Shown piece after piece: positions 34,559-43,222 of a DNA stretch of 64,000 nucleotides. The stretch's first letter is position 1, and every line of letters begins with the position of its first letter. Origin of the DNA: Rubrivivax sp. Lineage in GTDB: Bacteria > Pseudomonadota > Gammaproteobacteria > Burkholderiales > Burkholderiaceae_C. Location of the stretch: positions 1 to 64,000 of the forward strand of contig JADCGP010000005.1 of the NCBI GenBank assembly GCA_020248915.1. Reading direction: 5' to 3'. Position numbers and translations under genes: made by a program. The notes below the pieces were generated by a model that was not told where the DNA came from, did no database searches, and saw only the letters and a list, made by a program, of their open reading frames with translations.

Positions 34559-35497
34559 ATGAAGCCATTCGCGTTCGTCTTCCCGGGGCAGGGCTCGCAG
34601 TCCGTGGGCATGCTCGACGCCTGGGGCGACCACCCCGCCGTGCGCCGCACGCTCGAGCGCGCCTCGGCCGCGCTCGGCGAGGACCTCGGCCGCCTGATCC
34701 GCGAGGGCCCGAAGGAGGCCCTCGAGCTGACCACCCACACGCAGCCGGCGATGCTGACCGCGGCGATCGCCTGCCTGGAGGCCTGGCGCGCCGAGGGCGG
34801 GCCGGAGCCGTCGGCGGTGGCCGGGCATTCGCTGGGCGAGTACAGCGCGCTGGTGGCGGCCGGCGCGCTCGCGCTCGAGGATGCGGTGCCGCTGGTGCGG
34901 CTGCGCGCCGAGGCCATGCAACGCGCGGTGCCGGTGGGGCAGGGTGCGATGGCTGCCATCCTGGGGCTCGAGGCCGAGCAGGTGGCCGCGGTGTGCGCCC
35001 GCGTGGCCGCCGACAGCGGCGGCGTCGTCTCGCCGGCCAACTTCAACGACCCCAGGCAGGTCGTGATCGCCGGGGCCCGGGCCGCGGTCGACGCGGCCTG
35101 CGAGCAGCTGAAGGCAGCGGGCGCCAAGCGCACGCTGCCGCTGCCGGTGTCGGCGCCGTTCCACTGCGCGCTGATGAAGCCGGCCGCCGACGAGCTCAGG
35201 CTGCGGCTGGCATCGGTGCCCGTGGCGGTGCCGCGCATCCCGGTCGTCAACAACATCGACGTGGCCGCGCCGCAGGAGCCGGAGGCGATCCGCGACGCGC
35301 TGTATCGCCAGGCCTTCGGGCCGGTGCGCTGGGTGGAGCTGGTGCGCGCGCTGCGGGCGCGCGGCCTGGACCATGTGTTCGAGTGCGGGCCGGGCAAGGT
35401 GCTCGCGGGCCTGGTGCGGCGGGTCGACGGCGCGATCGCCAGCACGACCGTGCTCGACCCGGCGAGCCTGGCCGAGGCCAGGGGGATGCTGCAATGA
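34559..35497 (+). CDS. fabD: malonyl-CoA-ACP transacylase
   Basis: 312 residues from ATG 34559. FVFPGQGSQSVGML is the N-terminal oxyanion block; the nucleophile Ser91 is in AGHSLGEYSALVAAG; PVSAPFHCALMKPA holds the active-site His; VFECGPGKVLAGLVRR is the C-terminal block. It loads malonyl groups onto ACP. Its stop overlaps the fabG start as ATGA at 35494, so translation is coupled. Confidence 0.97.
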   Translation: MKPFAFVFPGQGSQSVGMLDAWGDHPAVRRTLERASAALGEDLGRLIREGPKEALELTTHTQPAMLTAAIACLEAWRAEGGPEPSAVAGHSLGEYSALVAAGALALEDAVPLVRLRAEAMQRAVPVGQGAMAAILGLEAEQVAAVCARVAADSGGVVSPANFNDPRQVVIAGARAAVDAACEQLKAAGAKRTLPLPVSAPFHCALMKPAADELRLRLASVPVAVPRIPVVNNIDVAAPQEPEAIRDALYRQAFGPVRWVELVRALRARGLDHVFECGPGKVLAGLVRRVDGAIASTTVLDPASLAEARGMLQ

Positions 35498-36273
35498 GCG
35501 TGGATGCGACGGTTGCCGGGGGTCTGGGCGGGCAGGGCGCCGCCGGCGCGCAGGTGGCCCTGGTCACGGGCGCCTCGCGCGGGATCGGCCGCGCGATCGC
35601 GCTGGCGCTGGCCGCGCAGGGTTTCAAGGTCGTGGGCACCGCCACCACCGCCGCCGGCGCGTCGGGCATCACGGCGGCGCTGGGCCCGCGCGGCGGGCGC
35701 GGCATCGTGCTCGACGTCACCGACGCGGCGGCCGGCGACGCCGCGATCGACGCCGTCGTCAAGGCCGAGGGCGGCCTGCAGGTCCTGGTCAACAACGCCG
35801 GCATCACGCGCGACGCGCTGGCCATGCGGATGAAGGACGAGGACTGGGACGCGGTGCTCGAGACCAACCTGAAGGCGGTGTTCCGGCTGTGCCGCGCCGC
35901 GATCCGGCCGATGATGCGGCAGCGCCACGGGCGTATCGTCAACGTGACCTCGGTGGTCGGCGCCAGCGGCAACGCCGGGCAGGCCAACTACGCCGCCGCC
36001 AAGGCGGGCGTGGCCGGCCTGACGCGGGCGCTGGCCCGCGAGCTCGGCAGCCGCAACGTCACCGTGAACTGCGTGGCGCCCGGCTTCATCGCCACCGACA
36101 TGACCGCCGGCCTGCCCGACGCGCAGCAGCAGGCGCTGCTGGCCCAGATCCCGCTCGGCCGCCTCGGCACGGCCGAGGAGGTGGCGCACGCGGTGTGCTT
36201 CCTGGCCAGCCCGCTGGCGGGCTACGTCACCGGCACCGAGCTGCACGTCAACGGCGGGATGTACATGGCCTGA
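35494..36273 (+). CDS. fabG: 3-oxoacyl-ACP reductase
   Basis: 259 residues, classical SDR. It has VTGASRGIGRAIALAL (cofactor loop at 24-32), NNAGITRDALAMRMKDEDW, the Ser in NVTSVVGASGNAGQ, the YAAAK catalytic Tyr/Lys and a C-terminal YVTGTELHVNGGMYMA, all typical FabG. A non-conserved Gly/Ala-rich leader of about 18 residues precedes the fold. It reduces 3-oxoacyl-ACP with NADPH. Coupled to fabD (ATGA); acpP follows after 110 nt. Confidence 0.97.
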   Translation: MSVDATVAGGLGGQGAAGAQVALVTGASRGIGRAIALALAAQGFKVVGTATTAAGASGITAALGPRGGRGIVLDVTDAAAGDAAIDAVVKAEGGLQVLVNNAGITRDALAMRMKDEDWDAVLETNLKAVFRLCRAAIRPMMRQRHGRIVNVTSVVGASGNAGQANYAAAKAGVAGLTRALARELGSRNVTVNCVAPGFIATDMTAGLPDAQQQALLAQIPLGRLGTAEEVAHAVCFLASPLAGYVTGTELHVNGGMYMA

Positions 36274-36277
36274 GGCC

Positions 36278-36321
36278 GGCCCGGGGCGGTCGCGGGCGGG
36301 GCGGTGGCCTTGCCCCGGGCC
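36278..36321 (+). terminator. long GC hairpin between fabG and acpP (possible attenuator)
   Basis: GGCCCGGGGC (36278-36287) is exactly complementary to GCCCCGGGCC (36312-36321), with a 24-nt loop. No T tract follows directly; a run of six T occurs at 36355-36360 after the candidate acpP -10. It may limit read-through from fabG or protect mRNA ends before the highly expressed acpP. Confidence 0.35.
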
Positions 36322-36338
36322 GCCCGCCACCCCGCCGT

Positions 36339-36623
<285 letters not shown>

Positions 36624-36670
36624 GCCCCGCGCCTGCGCATGACCGTGCCGCCCACAGCGGGGAGCCCGCC

Positions 36671-37915
36671 TTGAGCCGCCGTCGCGTCGTGATCACCGGC
36701 CTGGGGGTCGTGTGCCCGGTGGGCAACGACGTCGAATCGGCGTGGGCCAACCTGGTGGCGGGCCGCTCCGGCATCGCGGCCATCACCAAGTTCGATGCCA
36801 GCGCCTTCGCCTGCCGCTTCGCGGGCGAGGTCAAGGGCTTCGAGGTCGAGGAGTACATCCCGGCCAAGGAAGCCCGCCACATGGACACCTTCATCCAGTT
36901 CGGGATGGCCGCGTCCATCCAGGCCGTGAAGGACGCCGGCCTGCCCACCGGCGAGCAGCTCGGGGCGGAGCAGGCCGAGCGCGTGGGCTGCCTGGTGGGG
37001 TCGGGCATCGGCGGGCTGCCGCTGATCGAGGCCACGCACAAGGAGTACAGCGAGCGCGGCCCGCGCCGTATCTCGCCGTTCTTCGTGCCGGGCGCGATCA
37101 TCAACATGATCAGCGGCCACGTCTCGATCAGGTACGGCTACACCGGCCCCAACCTGGCCATCGTCACCGCCTGCACGACCGGGCTGCACTGCATCGGCGA
37201 CGCCGCGCGCCTGATCGAGTACGGCGACGCCGACGTGATGATCGCCGGCGGCGCGGAGAGCACGGTGTCGCCTCTGGGCATCGGCGGCTTCGCGGCCGCC
37301 CGCGCCCTGTCGACGCGCAACGACGACCCGGCCGGCGCCTCGCGCCCCTGGGACAAGGAGCGCGACGGCTTCGTGCTCGGCGAGGGTGCCGGCGTCATGG
37401 TGCTCGAGGAGTACGAGCACGCGCGGCGGCGTGGCGCCCGGATCTACGCCGAGCTCGCCGGCTACGGCATGGGCGCCGACGCCTTCCACATGACGGCCCC
37501 CAACGTCGACGGCCCCAAGCGCTCGATGCGGGCGGCGTTGCGCAACGCGCGCATCGACCCTTCGGAGGTCCACTACCTCAACGCGCACGGCACCAGCACG
37601 CCGCTGGGCGATGTCAACGAGACCAACGCGATCAAGGCCGCGTTCGGCGAGCATGCGCGCGACATGGTGGTCAGCTCGACCAAGTCGATGACCGGGCACC
37701 TGCTGGGCGGCGCCGGCGGCATCGAGTCGGTGTTCACCGCGCTGGCGGTGCACCACCAGGTGGCGCCGCCGACCATCAACCTGCGCAACCCCGATCCCGA
37801 GTGCGACCTCGACTACTGCGCCAACGAGGCGCGGCGGATGCGCATCGACGTCGCCGTCAAGAACAACTTCGGCTTCGGCGGCACCAACGGCACGCTGGTC
37901 TTCCGCCGCGTCTGA
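36671..37915 (+). CDS. fabF: beta-ketoacyl-ACP synthase II
   Basis: 414 residues from TTG 36671, supported by GGGGAG at 36659-36664 and by the family N-terminus RRRVVITGLGVVCPVGNDV. An ATG at 36639 is out of frame. The catalytic Cys168 is in IVTACTTGLHCIG; the two His are in NAHGTSTPLGD and KSMTGHLLGGAGG; NNFGFGGTNGTLVF closes the fold. It elongates acyl-ACP and completes the fab operon. Six nt later a small membrane-protein gene and then rpoE follow, suggesting read-through of fab transcription into the envelope-stress genes. Confidence 0.97.
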   Translation: MSRRRVVITGLGVVCPVGNDVESAWANLVAGRSGIAAITKFDASAFACRFAGEVKGFEVEEYIPAKEARHMDTFIQFGMAASIQAVKDAGLPTGEQLGAEQAERVGCLVGSGIGGLPLIEATHKEYSERGPRRISPFFVPGAIINMISGHVSIRYGYTGPNLAIVTACTTGLHCIGDAARLIEYGDADVMIAGGAESTVSPLGIGGFAAARALSTRNDDPAGASRPWDKERDGFVLGEGAGVMVLEEYEHARRRGARIYAELAGYGMGADAFHMTAPNVDGPKRSMRAALRNARIDPSEVHYLNAHGTSTPLGDVNETNAIKAAFGEHARDMVVSSTKSMTGHLLGGAGGIESVFTALAVHHQVAPPTINLRNPDPECDLDYCANEARRMRIDVAVKNNFGFGGTNGTLVFRRV

Positions 37916-37921
37916 GCGCCG

Positions 37922-38584
37922 ATGCGAGCAGCGCCCGCGGTCAGCGTGCCGACCGGCGGCGGGCCGCTGTGGCGGGCACTGAACCTCGCGCTGCCCTGCC
38001 TGGCGCTGGCGGTCTTCGCGGCCTGGGCGGCGCGGCACGCCGGTGCAGGCACCGCGGCGGCCGCGCTGGCCGCCCTCGCTGCCGTGGCGACGGCAGGCCT
38101 CGTGCTGCGGCTGTGGCGCGGTGCCCGCGCCTCGGGCAGCCCCGCCGGCCCGGCCGCTGCCGATGCGATGGACGCGCCCGAGCTGCGGTTCGACGGCAGC
38201 GCCTGGACGCTGTCCGGGTCGCCTGGCCGGCCCGAGGTGGCGATCGACCTGCAGCGCTGGCTGCTGTTGCGCTTCGTCAGCGATGAACCGCCGCCGCGCG
38301 CCGGGTCGGCGCCACCGGAGCGACCGCGCCGCTGGCTTGCGCTGCGGCGCCACCGCGTGCGCTGGGTGGCCGTGTCCGCGGCCGAGGCGGGTCCCGCGTT
38401 GCATGCTCTGAGGGTGGCGCTGTACGCCCAGCCGGCCGTGCCGGCAGTCCCATCGCCCCCCCGACCGCCCCTCGCCCCGCCCCTCGCCCTGCCCTCCGCC
38501 CCGGGGACCACCCCGCCATCCGTGCACCCGGCACGGCCGTCCGCCGATCCACCCTCCGTGCCTCCGGCGCGACCCCTTCCGTGA
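37922..38584 (+). CDS. small membrane-anchored protein of unknown function
   Basis: 220 residues, not recognised. Residues ~18-38 (LALPCLALAVFAAWAARHAG) and ~43-65 (AAALAALAAVATAGLVLRLW) are two membrane helices with a short loop. A soluble part (about 75-165) follows with ELRFDGSAWTLSG, DLQRWLLLRFVSD and RRHRVRWVAVSAAEAG. The last 50 residues are Pro/Ser-rich. Two short TMs followed by a small beta-rich domain recalls YgfX/CptA-like proteins, which would be a guess. It lies 6 nt after fabF and its stop overlaps the rpoE start (GTGA), so it is translated with rpoE. The Pro-rich tail is poorly supported by itself but is in frame to the overlapping stop. Confidence 0.65.
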   Translation: MRAAPAVSVPTGGGPLWRALNLALPCLALAVFAAWAARHAGAGTAAAALAALAAVATAGLVLRLWRGARASGSPAGPAAADAMDAPELRFDGSAWTLSGSPGRPEVAIDLQRWLLLRFVSDEPPPRAGSAPPERPRRWLALRRHRVRWVAVSAAEAGPALHALRVALYAQPAVPAVPSPPRPPLAPPLALPSAPGTTPPSVHPARPSADPPSVPPARPLP

Positions 38585-39195
38585 CCCCCGCCCCCGACTC
38601 CGATGCGCTGCTGGTCGAGCGTGCCCAGCGCGGCGACACGCGGGCGTTCGAGATGCTGGTGGTGAAGTACCAGCGCCGCATCGAGCGGCTGATCGGCCGC
38701 ATGGTGCGCGACGTCGACCTGGTGCAGGACATCGCCCAGGAAAGCTTCATCCGCGCCTACCGCGCCCTGCCCAAGTTCCGGGGCGACAGCGCCTTCTACA
38801 CCTGGCTCTACCGGATCGCGGTCAACACGGCCAAGAAGGCCCTGGTCGACCTGCGACGCGATCCGGTGGTCACCGAGACTTCCCTCACGTCCGCTTCCGA
38901 CGACGACGACGAAACTTCGCGCGCCGAGAACGAACCAATGGAGGTCGAGACGCCCGAAGCCGTGCTGGCCAGCCGCGAGATCGCGGCGGCCGTCAACGCG
39001 GCGGTCGAGGCGCTCTCGGAGGACTTGCGCCAGGCCATCACCCTGCGCGAGATCGAAGGGCTCAGCTACGAAGAGATCGCCGAAGCGATGAACTGCCCGA
39101 TCGGCACCGTGCGCTCGCGGATCTTCCGCGCCCGCGAAGCCATCGCCGCGCGGCTGCGCCCGCTGCTGGACACGCGGCAGGGCGAGCGCTGGTAG
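38581..39195 (+). CDS. rpoE: RNA polymerase sigma factor RpoE (AlgU-like, ECF group)
   Basis: 204 residues from GTG 38581. Region 2 reads FEMLVVKYQRRIERLIGRMV, DLVQDIAQESFIRAYRALPKF and FYTWLYRIAVNTAKKAL. A linker rich in acidic residues (SASDDDDETSRAENE) follows, then region 4 with EDLRQAITLREIEGLSYEEI and MNCPIGTVRSRIFRAREAI. This is the sigma-E/AlgU type that responds to envelope stress. Next to it are rseA, rseB and a DegP-like protease, its usual regulators and target. Coupled to the upstream membrane gene (GTGA). Confidence 0.95.
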   Translation: MTPAPDSDALLVERAQRGDTRAFEMLVVKYQRRIERLIGRMVRDVDLVQDIAQESFIRAYRALPKFRGDSAFYTWLYRIAVNTAKKALVDLRRDPVVTETSLTSASDDDDETSRAENEPMEVETPEAVLASREIAAAVNAAVEALSEDLRQAITLREIEGLSYEEIAEAMNCPIGTVRSRIFRAREAIAARLRPLLDTRQGERW

Positions 39196-39332
39196 CGCCG
39201 CGGCCCGATCGACCCGAACTGCCCCGACCCGATTCGAACCGCACCGGCTCCGAGCGCCACCCGACCGTCGCATTGACCATCGCCCGGCGTCCGTTGCCGC
39301 CCGCCGCTACCCTTGTCGTACCGAGCATTGCC

Positions 39333-40052
39333 ATGACCGCCCCACCCTCGCGCCCCGACGCCTCCCCCGAAGCCGACGGCGGCCATCCGTACTGCCCCTT
39401 GTCCGCGCTGGCCGACGGCGACGCGCAGGCCGCCGCGGCCGCCTGCGCGCTGTGGCGCGACGATCCCGAAGCGCGGCGCTACTGGCACACGGTGCACCTG
39501 ATCGGCGACGCCATGCGCTCCGACGAGCTCGCGCAGCAACCGGCGCGCGACGCCGACTTCCTGGCGGCGCTGCGCGAGCGGCTGGCGGCCGAGCCGGTGC
39601 CGATGGCGCCGTCCGCCGCTGCCGCGGTGGCCGCCGCGGCGGCGCCCGTCGGCGCGTCCGCCGCCGCCCACGGGGACGGCCTCGTCGCGCTGCGTCGCCG
39701 GATGGGCTGGCGGGCGCCTGCGGCGGTGGCGGCCGGCTTCGCGGCCGTGGCCGCGGTGCTCGTCGTCACGCGCGGTGGCCTCCCCGGCACCACCCCCGAA
39801 GGCACGGGCCCGACGCTGGCGGGCCGAGCGCCCGCAACCGGTGTGCTGCCGGTGGCGACCGTCGGGGCTGGCGGCGTCGCGCAGATCCGCGATCCGCGGC
39901 TGGACGCCCAGCTCGAGGCCTACCTCCGCGCCCACCAGGCGGCCCGCGGCGGCGCTCCGGCCGCACTGCCCGGCGGCGGGCTGCGCAATGCCGAGATGGT
40001 GGTGATCCCGGCCGGCAGCGCGGCCGGCCTGGCTGCGAGCGTGCCGCGGTGA
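39333..40052 (+). CDS. rseA: sigma-E anti-sigma factor RseA (MucA-like)
   Basis: 239 residues from ATG 39333; an upstream in-frame ATG at 39273 would add 20 residues. The N-terminal cytosolic domain (LSALADGDAQAAAAACALW, ARRYWHTVHLIGDAMRSDEL) is the RseA_N sigma-binding fold. A single membrane span, APAAVAAGFAAVAAVLVV, lies at about 130-147, and a periplasmic part contains AYLRAHQAARG. It holds RpoE at the inner membrane until regulated proteolysis. The linker between sigma-binding domain and membrane is Ala-rich. It follows rpoE after 137 nt, and its stop overlaps the rseB GTG (GTGA). Confidence 0.9.
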   Translation: MTAPPSRPDASPEADGGHPYCPLSALADGDAQAAAAACALWRDDPEARRYWHTVHLIGDAMRSDELAQQPARDADFLAALRERLAAEPVPMAPSAAAAVAAAAAPVGASAAAHGDGLVALRRRMGWRAPAAVAAGFAAVAAVLVVTRGGLPGTTPEGTGPTLAGRAPATGVLPVATVGAGGVAQIRDPRLDAQLEAYLRAHQAARGGAPAALPGGGLRNAEMVVIPAGSAAGLAASVPR

Positions 40053-41230
40053 GCGCGTCCCCCGGCTGCGGGCGCGCGGCCGTCGCGCTGCCCTGGCTCG
40101 GCGTGCTGGCGCTGGTGGCGCTGCTGCCGGTCACCGCCTGCGCCGGCGAGACCGACGCGCGCGGGTGGCTCGAGCGCATGCGCAACGCCGCCACCAGCGG
40201 CAACTACCAGGGCACGATGGTGTTCAGCGCCGGTGGCTCGATGTCGTCGACGCGCGTCTGGCACTACTGCGTCGGCGACCAGACCTTCGAGCGGCTCGAG
40301 GCCCAGGACGGCCGCCACCAGCGCGTCTTCCGCCACAACGAGGAGGTGCGCACGGTGTGGCCCCAGGACCGCGTGGCCGTGGTCGAGAAGCGTGAGCCGC
40401 TCGCCGGCTGGGGCACCACGCCGCAGCAGGTGGAGCCGAGTGCCCTGGAGAACTACGAGCTGCGCGCCGAGGGCAGCGCGCGAGTCGCCGGCCGCGACGC
40501 CGCGGTCTTCCTGCTCGAGCCTCGCGACGGGCTGCGTTTCGCGCAGCGGTTGTGGGCCGACCGCGGCACCGGCCTGATGCTGCGCGCCGACGTCCTCGGG
40601 CCCGCCCCGGCCGGCGCCTCGCGCCCGGTGCTCGAGACCGCCGCCTTCTCCGAGATCGAGATCGGCGTGCGCCCGCAGCCCGAGGCCGTGTTGCAGGCGA
40701 TCCGCCGCATCGACGCCGCTGCGGCGCGGCTCGATGCCCAGGAGACTGCGCGCTCGGGCTCCGCGCGCGCCGAGCCGCCAGGCCGGTCCGGTCCGGCGGC
40801 GTCGCTGCGCGCCCCGGGCCGCCCCGAGGCCTCTTCGGCACTGCGTGCCGAGCCGGCGCCGGCGGACGAGCGGGCCGAGGTCTGGCACGTCGTGCGGCCG
40901 CCGCAGCGCCGCGCCGACCTCGAGGCCGAGGGCTGGACGCTGCGCCAGCAGGTGCCGGGCTTCCGGCTGGCCGGCTGCGTCGTGCGCGGCATCGAGTCCG
41001 CCGGCCAGCCCGTCTCGGTGCTGCAGGCCGTGTTCTCCGACGGCTTGACGCACGTCTCCCTCTTCGTCGAGCCCTATCGCAGCGACCGTCACCGTTCCGA
41101 GATGCAGGCGCAGTTCGGCGCCGCCCACACCGTGATGCGGCGCCTGGGCGAGCACTGGGTCACCGTCATCGGCGACGTGCCGGCGGCGACGCTGAAGCTG
41201 TTCGCCGACGCGCTCGAGCGCCGGCGCTGA
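40049..41230 (+). CDS. rseB: sigma-E regulatory protein RseB (MucB)
   Basis: 393 residues from GTG 40049. A signal segment (VALPWLGVLALVALLPVTACAGE) ends in VTAC, which could be read as a lipobox with Cys31 or as an AxA site for signal peptidase I. The large N-terminal domain (RMRNAATSGNYQGTMVFSAG, FRHNEEVRTVWPQ) and the C-terminal domain (GFRLAGCVVRG, FSDGLTHVSLFVEPY, HWVTVIGDVPAATL) match MucB/RseB. Between them about 60 residues are Ala/Arg/Ser-rich and extend the linker compared with E. coli RseB (318 residues). In the periplasm it binds RseA and shields it from DegS. Coupled to rseA (GTGA). Confidence 0.92.
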   Translation: MSASPGCGRAAVALPWLGVLALVALLPVTACAGETDARGWLERMRNAATSGNYQGTMVFSAGGSMSSTRVWHYCVGDQTFERLEAQDGRHQRVFRHNEEVRTVWPQDRVAVVEKREPLAGWGTTPQQVEPSALENYELRAEGSARVAGRDAAVFLLEPRDGLRFAQRLWADRGTGLMLRADVLGPAPAGASRPVLETAAFSEIEIGVRPQPEAVLQAIRRIDAAAARLDAQETARSGSARAEPPGRSGPAASLRAPGRPEASSALRAEPAPADERAEVWHVVRPPQRRADLEAEGWTLRQQVPGFRLAGCVVRGIESAGQPVSVLQAVFSDGLTHVSLFVEPYRSDRHRSEMQAQFGAAHTVMRRLGEHWVTVIGDVPAATLKLFADALERRR

Positions 41231-41355
41231 ACGCCGCACGCCCCGGCATGCCGACGCCCGGCCCCACGCCCGCCGTTCCTGCGCACCTGCCACCGGTGCC
41301 GGTGACGCCCGCAGCCACGCTTTCGAAGACGCCCACACCTCCCGAGGCCCCAACC

Positions 41356-42843
41356 ATGACCGCCGACACCTTCGCATCGAGAACCCGCACCCCGCGCCGC
41401 GCCGCTGCCTGCGGCGCGCTGGCGCTGGCCGCCCTGGGCGGCCTGGTCGCCGCGCCGGCCTTGCTCGCGCCGTCGCCCGCCGTCGCGCAGACCGTGACGC
41501 TGCCCGACTTCAGCGAGCTGGCCGAGCGCGTCAGCCCGAGCGTCGTCAACATCCGCACGATGGAGCGCCGCAGCGCCCAGGGCGGAGCGGAGGGCGACCC
41601 GAACCTCGAGGAGTTCTTCCGCCGCTTCGGCATCCCGATGCCCCAGCGCCCGAGCCCGCGCGGCCCGCGCGGTGGCGACGAGGAGGGGCCGTCGATGCAG
41701 CGCGGCGTGGGCTCCGGCTTCATCCTCAGCGCCGACGGCTTCATCATGACCAACGCGCACGTCGTCGACGGCGCCGACGAGGTGCTGGTCACCTTCACCG
41801 ACAAGCGCGAGCTGAAGGCCCGCGTGGTGGGCACCGACCGACGCACCGACGTGGCCGTGATCAAGGTCGACGCCACCGGGCTGCCGGCCGTGAAGGTCGG
41901 CGACGTGGGCCAGCTCAAGGTTGGCCAGTGGGTGATGGCGATCGGCTCGCCCTTCGGCCTCGAGAACACCGTGACCGCCGGCATCGTCAGCGCCAAGCAG
42001 CGCGAGACGGGCGACTTCCTGCCCTTCATCCAGACCGACGTGGCCATCAACCCCGGCAACTCCGGCGGCCCGCTCCTCAACCTGCGCGGCGAGGTGGTGG
42101 GCATCAACTCGCAGATCTACAGCCGCTCCGGCGGCTTCATGGGCATCAGCTTCGCGATCCCGATCGACGAGGCGATGCGCGTGGCCGAGCAGCTGCGCAC
42201 GGTGGGCCGCGTGATCCGCGGCCGCATCGGCGTGCAGATCGCGGCCGTGACCAAGGACGTCGCCGAGTCGATCGGCCTGGGCGCGCCGCGCGGCGCGCTT
42301 GTGCAGAGCGTCGAGAAGGACGGCCCGGCCGACAAGGCCGGCGTCGAGGCCGGCGACATCATCCTGCGCGTCGACGGCAAGGCCGTCGAGCGCTCGGCCG
42401 ACCTGCCGCGCATCGTCGGTGGCACCAAGCCCGGCTCCAAGTCAACGCTGCAGGTCTACCGGCGTGGCAGCACGCGCGACCTGCTGGTTTCGGTGGCCGA
42501 GTTCGAGCCCGAGCGCGGCACGCGGCGTGCCGCTGCCGAGCCCGGCGGCGGCGCGCCGCAGGCCGTGCGCAGCGCGCTCGGCCTGACGGTGAGCGACCTG
42601 ACCGACACCCAGAAGCGTGAACTGCGCGTGCGCGGTGGCGTCCGCGTGGATGCCGTCGAGGGTGCCGCCGCGCGCGGCGGACTGCGCGAGGGCGACGTGA
42701 TCCTGTCGATGGACAACACCGAGATCACCGACACCAAGCAGTTCGCGACCGTCGCGGCGCGCGTCGAGAAGGCGCGCGCGGTCAGCCTGCTGGTGCGGCG
42801 CGGCGAGATGGTGACCTACCTGGTCATCCGCCCCGGCCGCTGA
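41356..42843 (+). CDS. periplasmic Do-family serine protease (DegP/MucD)
   Basis: 495 residues from ATG 41356, where a signal peptide begins (AAACGALALAALGGLVAAPA, cleavage after AVAQ). The catalytic triad is His135 (TNAHVVDG), Asp165 (RRTDVAVIK) and Ser236 (NPGNSGGPLLN). Two PDZ domains follow: RGRIGVQIAAVTKDVAES with GALVQSVEKDGPA, and ALGLTVSDLTDTQ with LREGDVILSMDNTEI. It degrades or refolds misfolded periplasmic proteins and is the expected sigma-E target; this chromosomal place after rseB is typical for mucD. An upstream in-frame ATG at about 41248 would add a Pro-rich, unlikely leader. A strong terminator follows. Confidence 0.95.
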   Translation: MTADTFASRTRTPRRAAACGALALAALGGLVAAPALLAPSPAVAQTVTLPDFSELAERVSPSVVNIRTMERRSAQGGAEGDPNLEEFFRRFGIPMPQRPSPRGPRGGDEEGPSMQRGVGSGFILSADGFIMTNAHVVDGADEVLVTFTDKRELKARVVGTDRRTDVAVIKVDATGLPAVKVGDVGQLKVGQWVMAIGSPFGLENTVTAGIVSAKQRETGDFLPFIQTDVAINPGNSGGPLLNLRGEVVGINSQIYSRSGGFMGISFAIPIDEAMRVAEQLRTVGRVIRGRIGVQIAAVTKDVAESIGLGAPRGALVQSVEKDGPADKAGVEAGDIILRVDGKAVERSADLPRIVGGTKPGSKSTLQVYRRGSTRDLLVSVAEFEPERGTRRAAAEPGGGAPQAVRSALGLTVSDLTDTQKRELRVRGGVRVDAVEGAAARGGLREGDVILSMDNTEITDTKQFATVAARVEKARAVSLLVRRGEMVTYLVIRPGR

Positions 42844-42856
42844 GCTCCGGGGCCGG

Positions 42857-42893
42857 CCCGGCTGTGAAGTCGACTTCACGGCCGGGTCTTTTT
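42857..42893 (+). terminator. strong intrinsic terminator after the sigma-E/DegP operon
   Basis: The stem CCCGGC (42857-42862) pairs with GCCGGG (42881-42886), joined by the 16-nt perfect palindrome GTGAAGTCGACTTCAC (42864-42879), followed by TCTTTTT (42887-42893). It ends 50 nt after the degP stop. The T tract continues into a second inverted repeat (TTTTTGCA-T-TGCAAAAA, 42889-42905). Confidence 0.85.
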
Positions 42894-43216
42894 GCATTGC
42901 AAAAAACCAGACTCCTGGGCAGGTTTGGATCGGAAGTGAGCGCCTGTCCACTTCGTCCCGTATCGGGAGGCTATCGGTCAGTGACCTTTCACTTCGAAAC
43001 CCACGCTGCGGGATTACCGGCGGGGGCGTCTACAATCTGACCGATCCGTAGGGCGTTTCAGCCGATCGGGGCGCCTCAAGCGAGACCCGTGCCTGCCCCG
43101 CAAGTGGCGAACCCTGCCTGTTGATAAGCTGTTGACAATCATCGCCTGTCGGCCAGCCGCAACGGCCGAAAACCAAGCATTGGCGCGGGTTCCCGGCCGG
43201 TCCTTTGGGATAGAAT
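42894..43216 (+). other. degP-lepA intergenic region, upstream half, with candidate promoters
   Basis: No supported gene. It contains TACAAT at 43031-43036 (a possible -10 without a good -35), TTGACA at 43132-43137 (a perfect -35 but no -10 at 16-18 nt), and TAGAAT at 43211-43216 (a possible -10 driving the small two-hairpin element that follows). Near 43119-43138 are the DnaA-box-like nonamers TGTTGATAA and TGTTGACAA. At least one of these should drive lepA. Nothing here is decisive without start-site data. Confidence 0.45.
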
Positions 43217-43222
43217 GGACGC

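Noticed and set aside
32208..34568. 786-codon open frame on the minus strand opposite plsX and fabH
   Set aside because: Antisense shadow of high-GC coding DNA; the translation is low-complexity His/Arg/Ala/Gly with no domain, while the plus strand has unmistakable PlsX and FabH.
43132..43137. Perfect TTGACA as a lepA promoter
   Set aside because: No acceptable -10 at 15-19 nt downstream (sequence there is AGCCGC-like); kept only as a note.
43119..43138. DnaA-box-like nonamers (TGTTGATAA, TGTTGACAA)
   Set aside because: Only two imperfect copies, no AT-rich unwinding region, no dnaA/dnaN nearby; not evidence for an origin.
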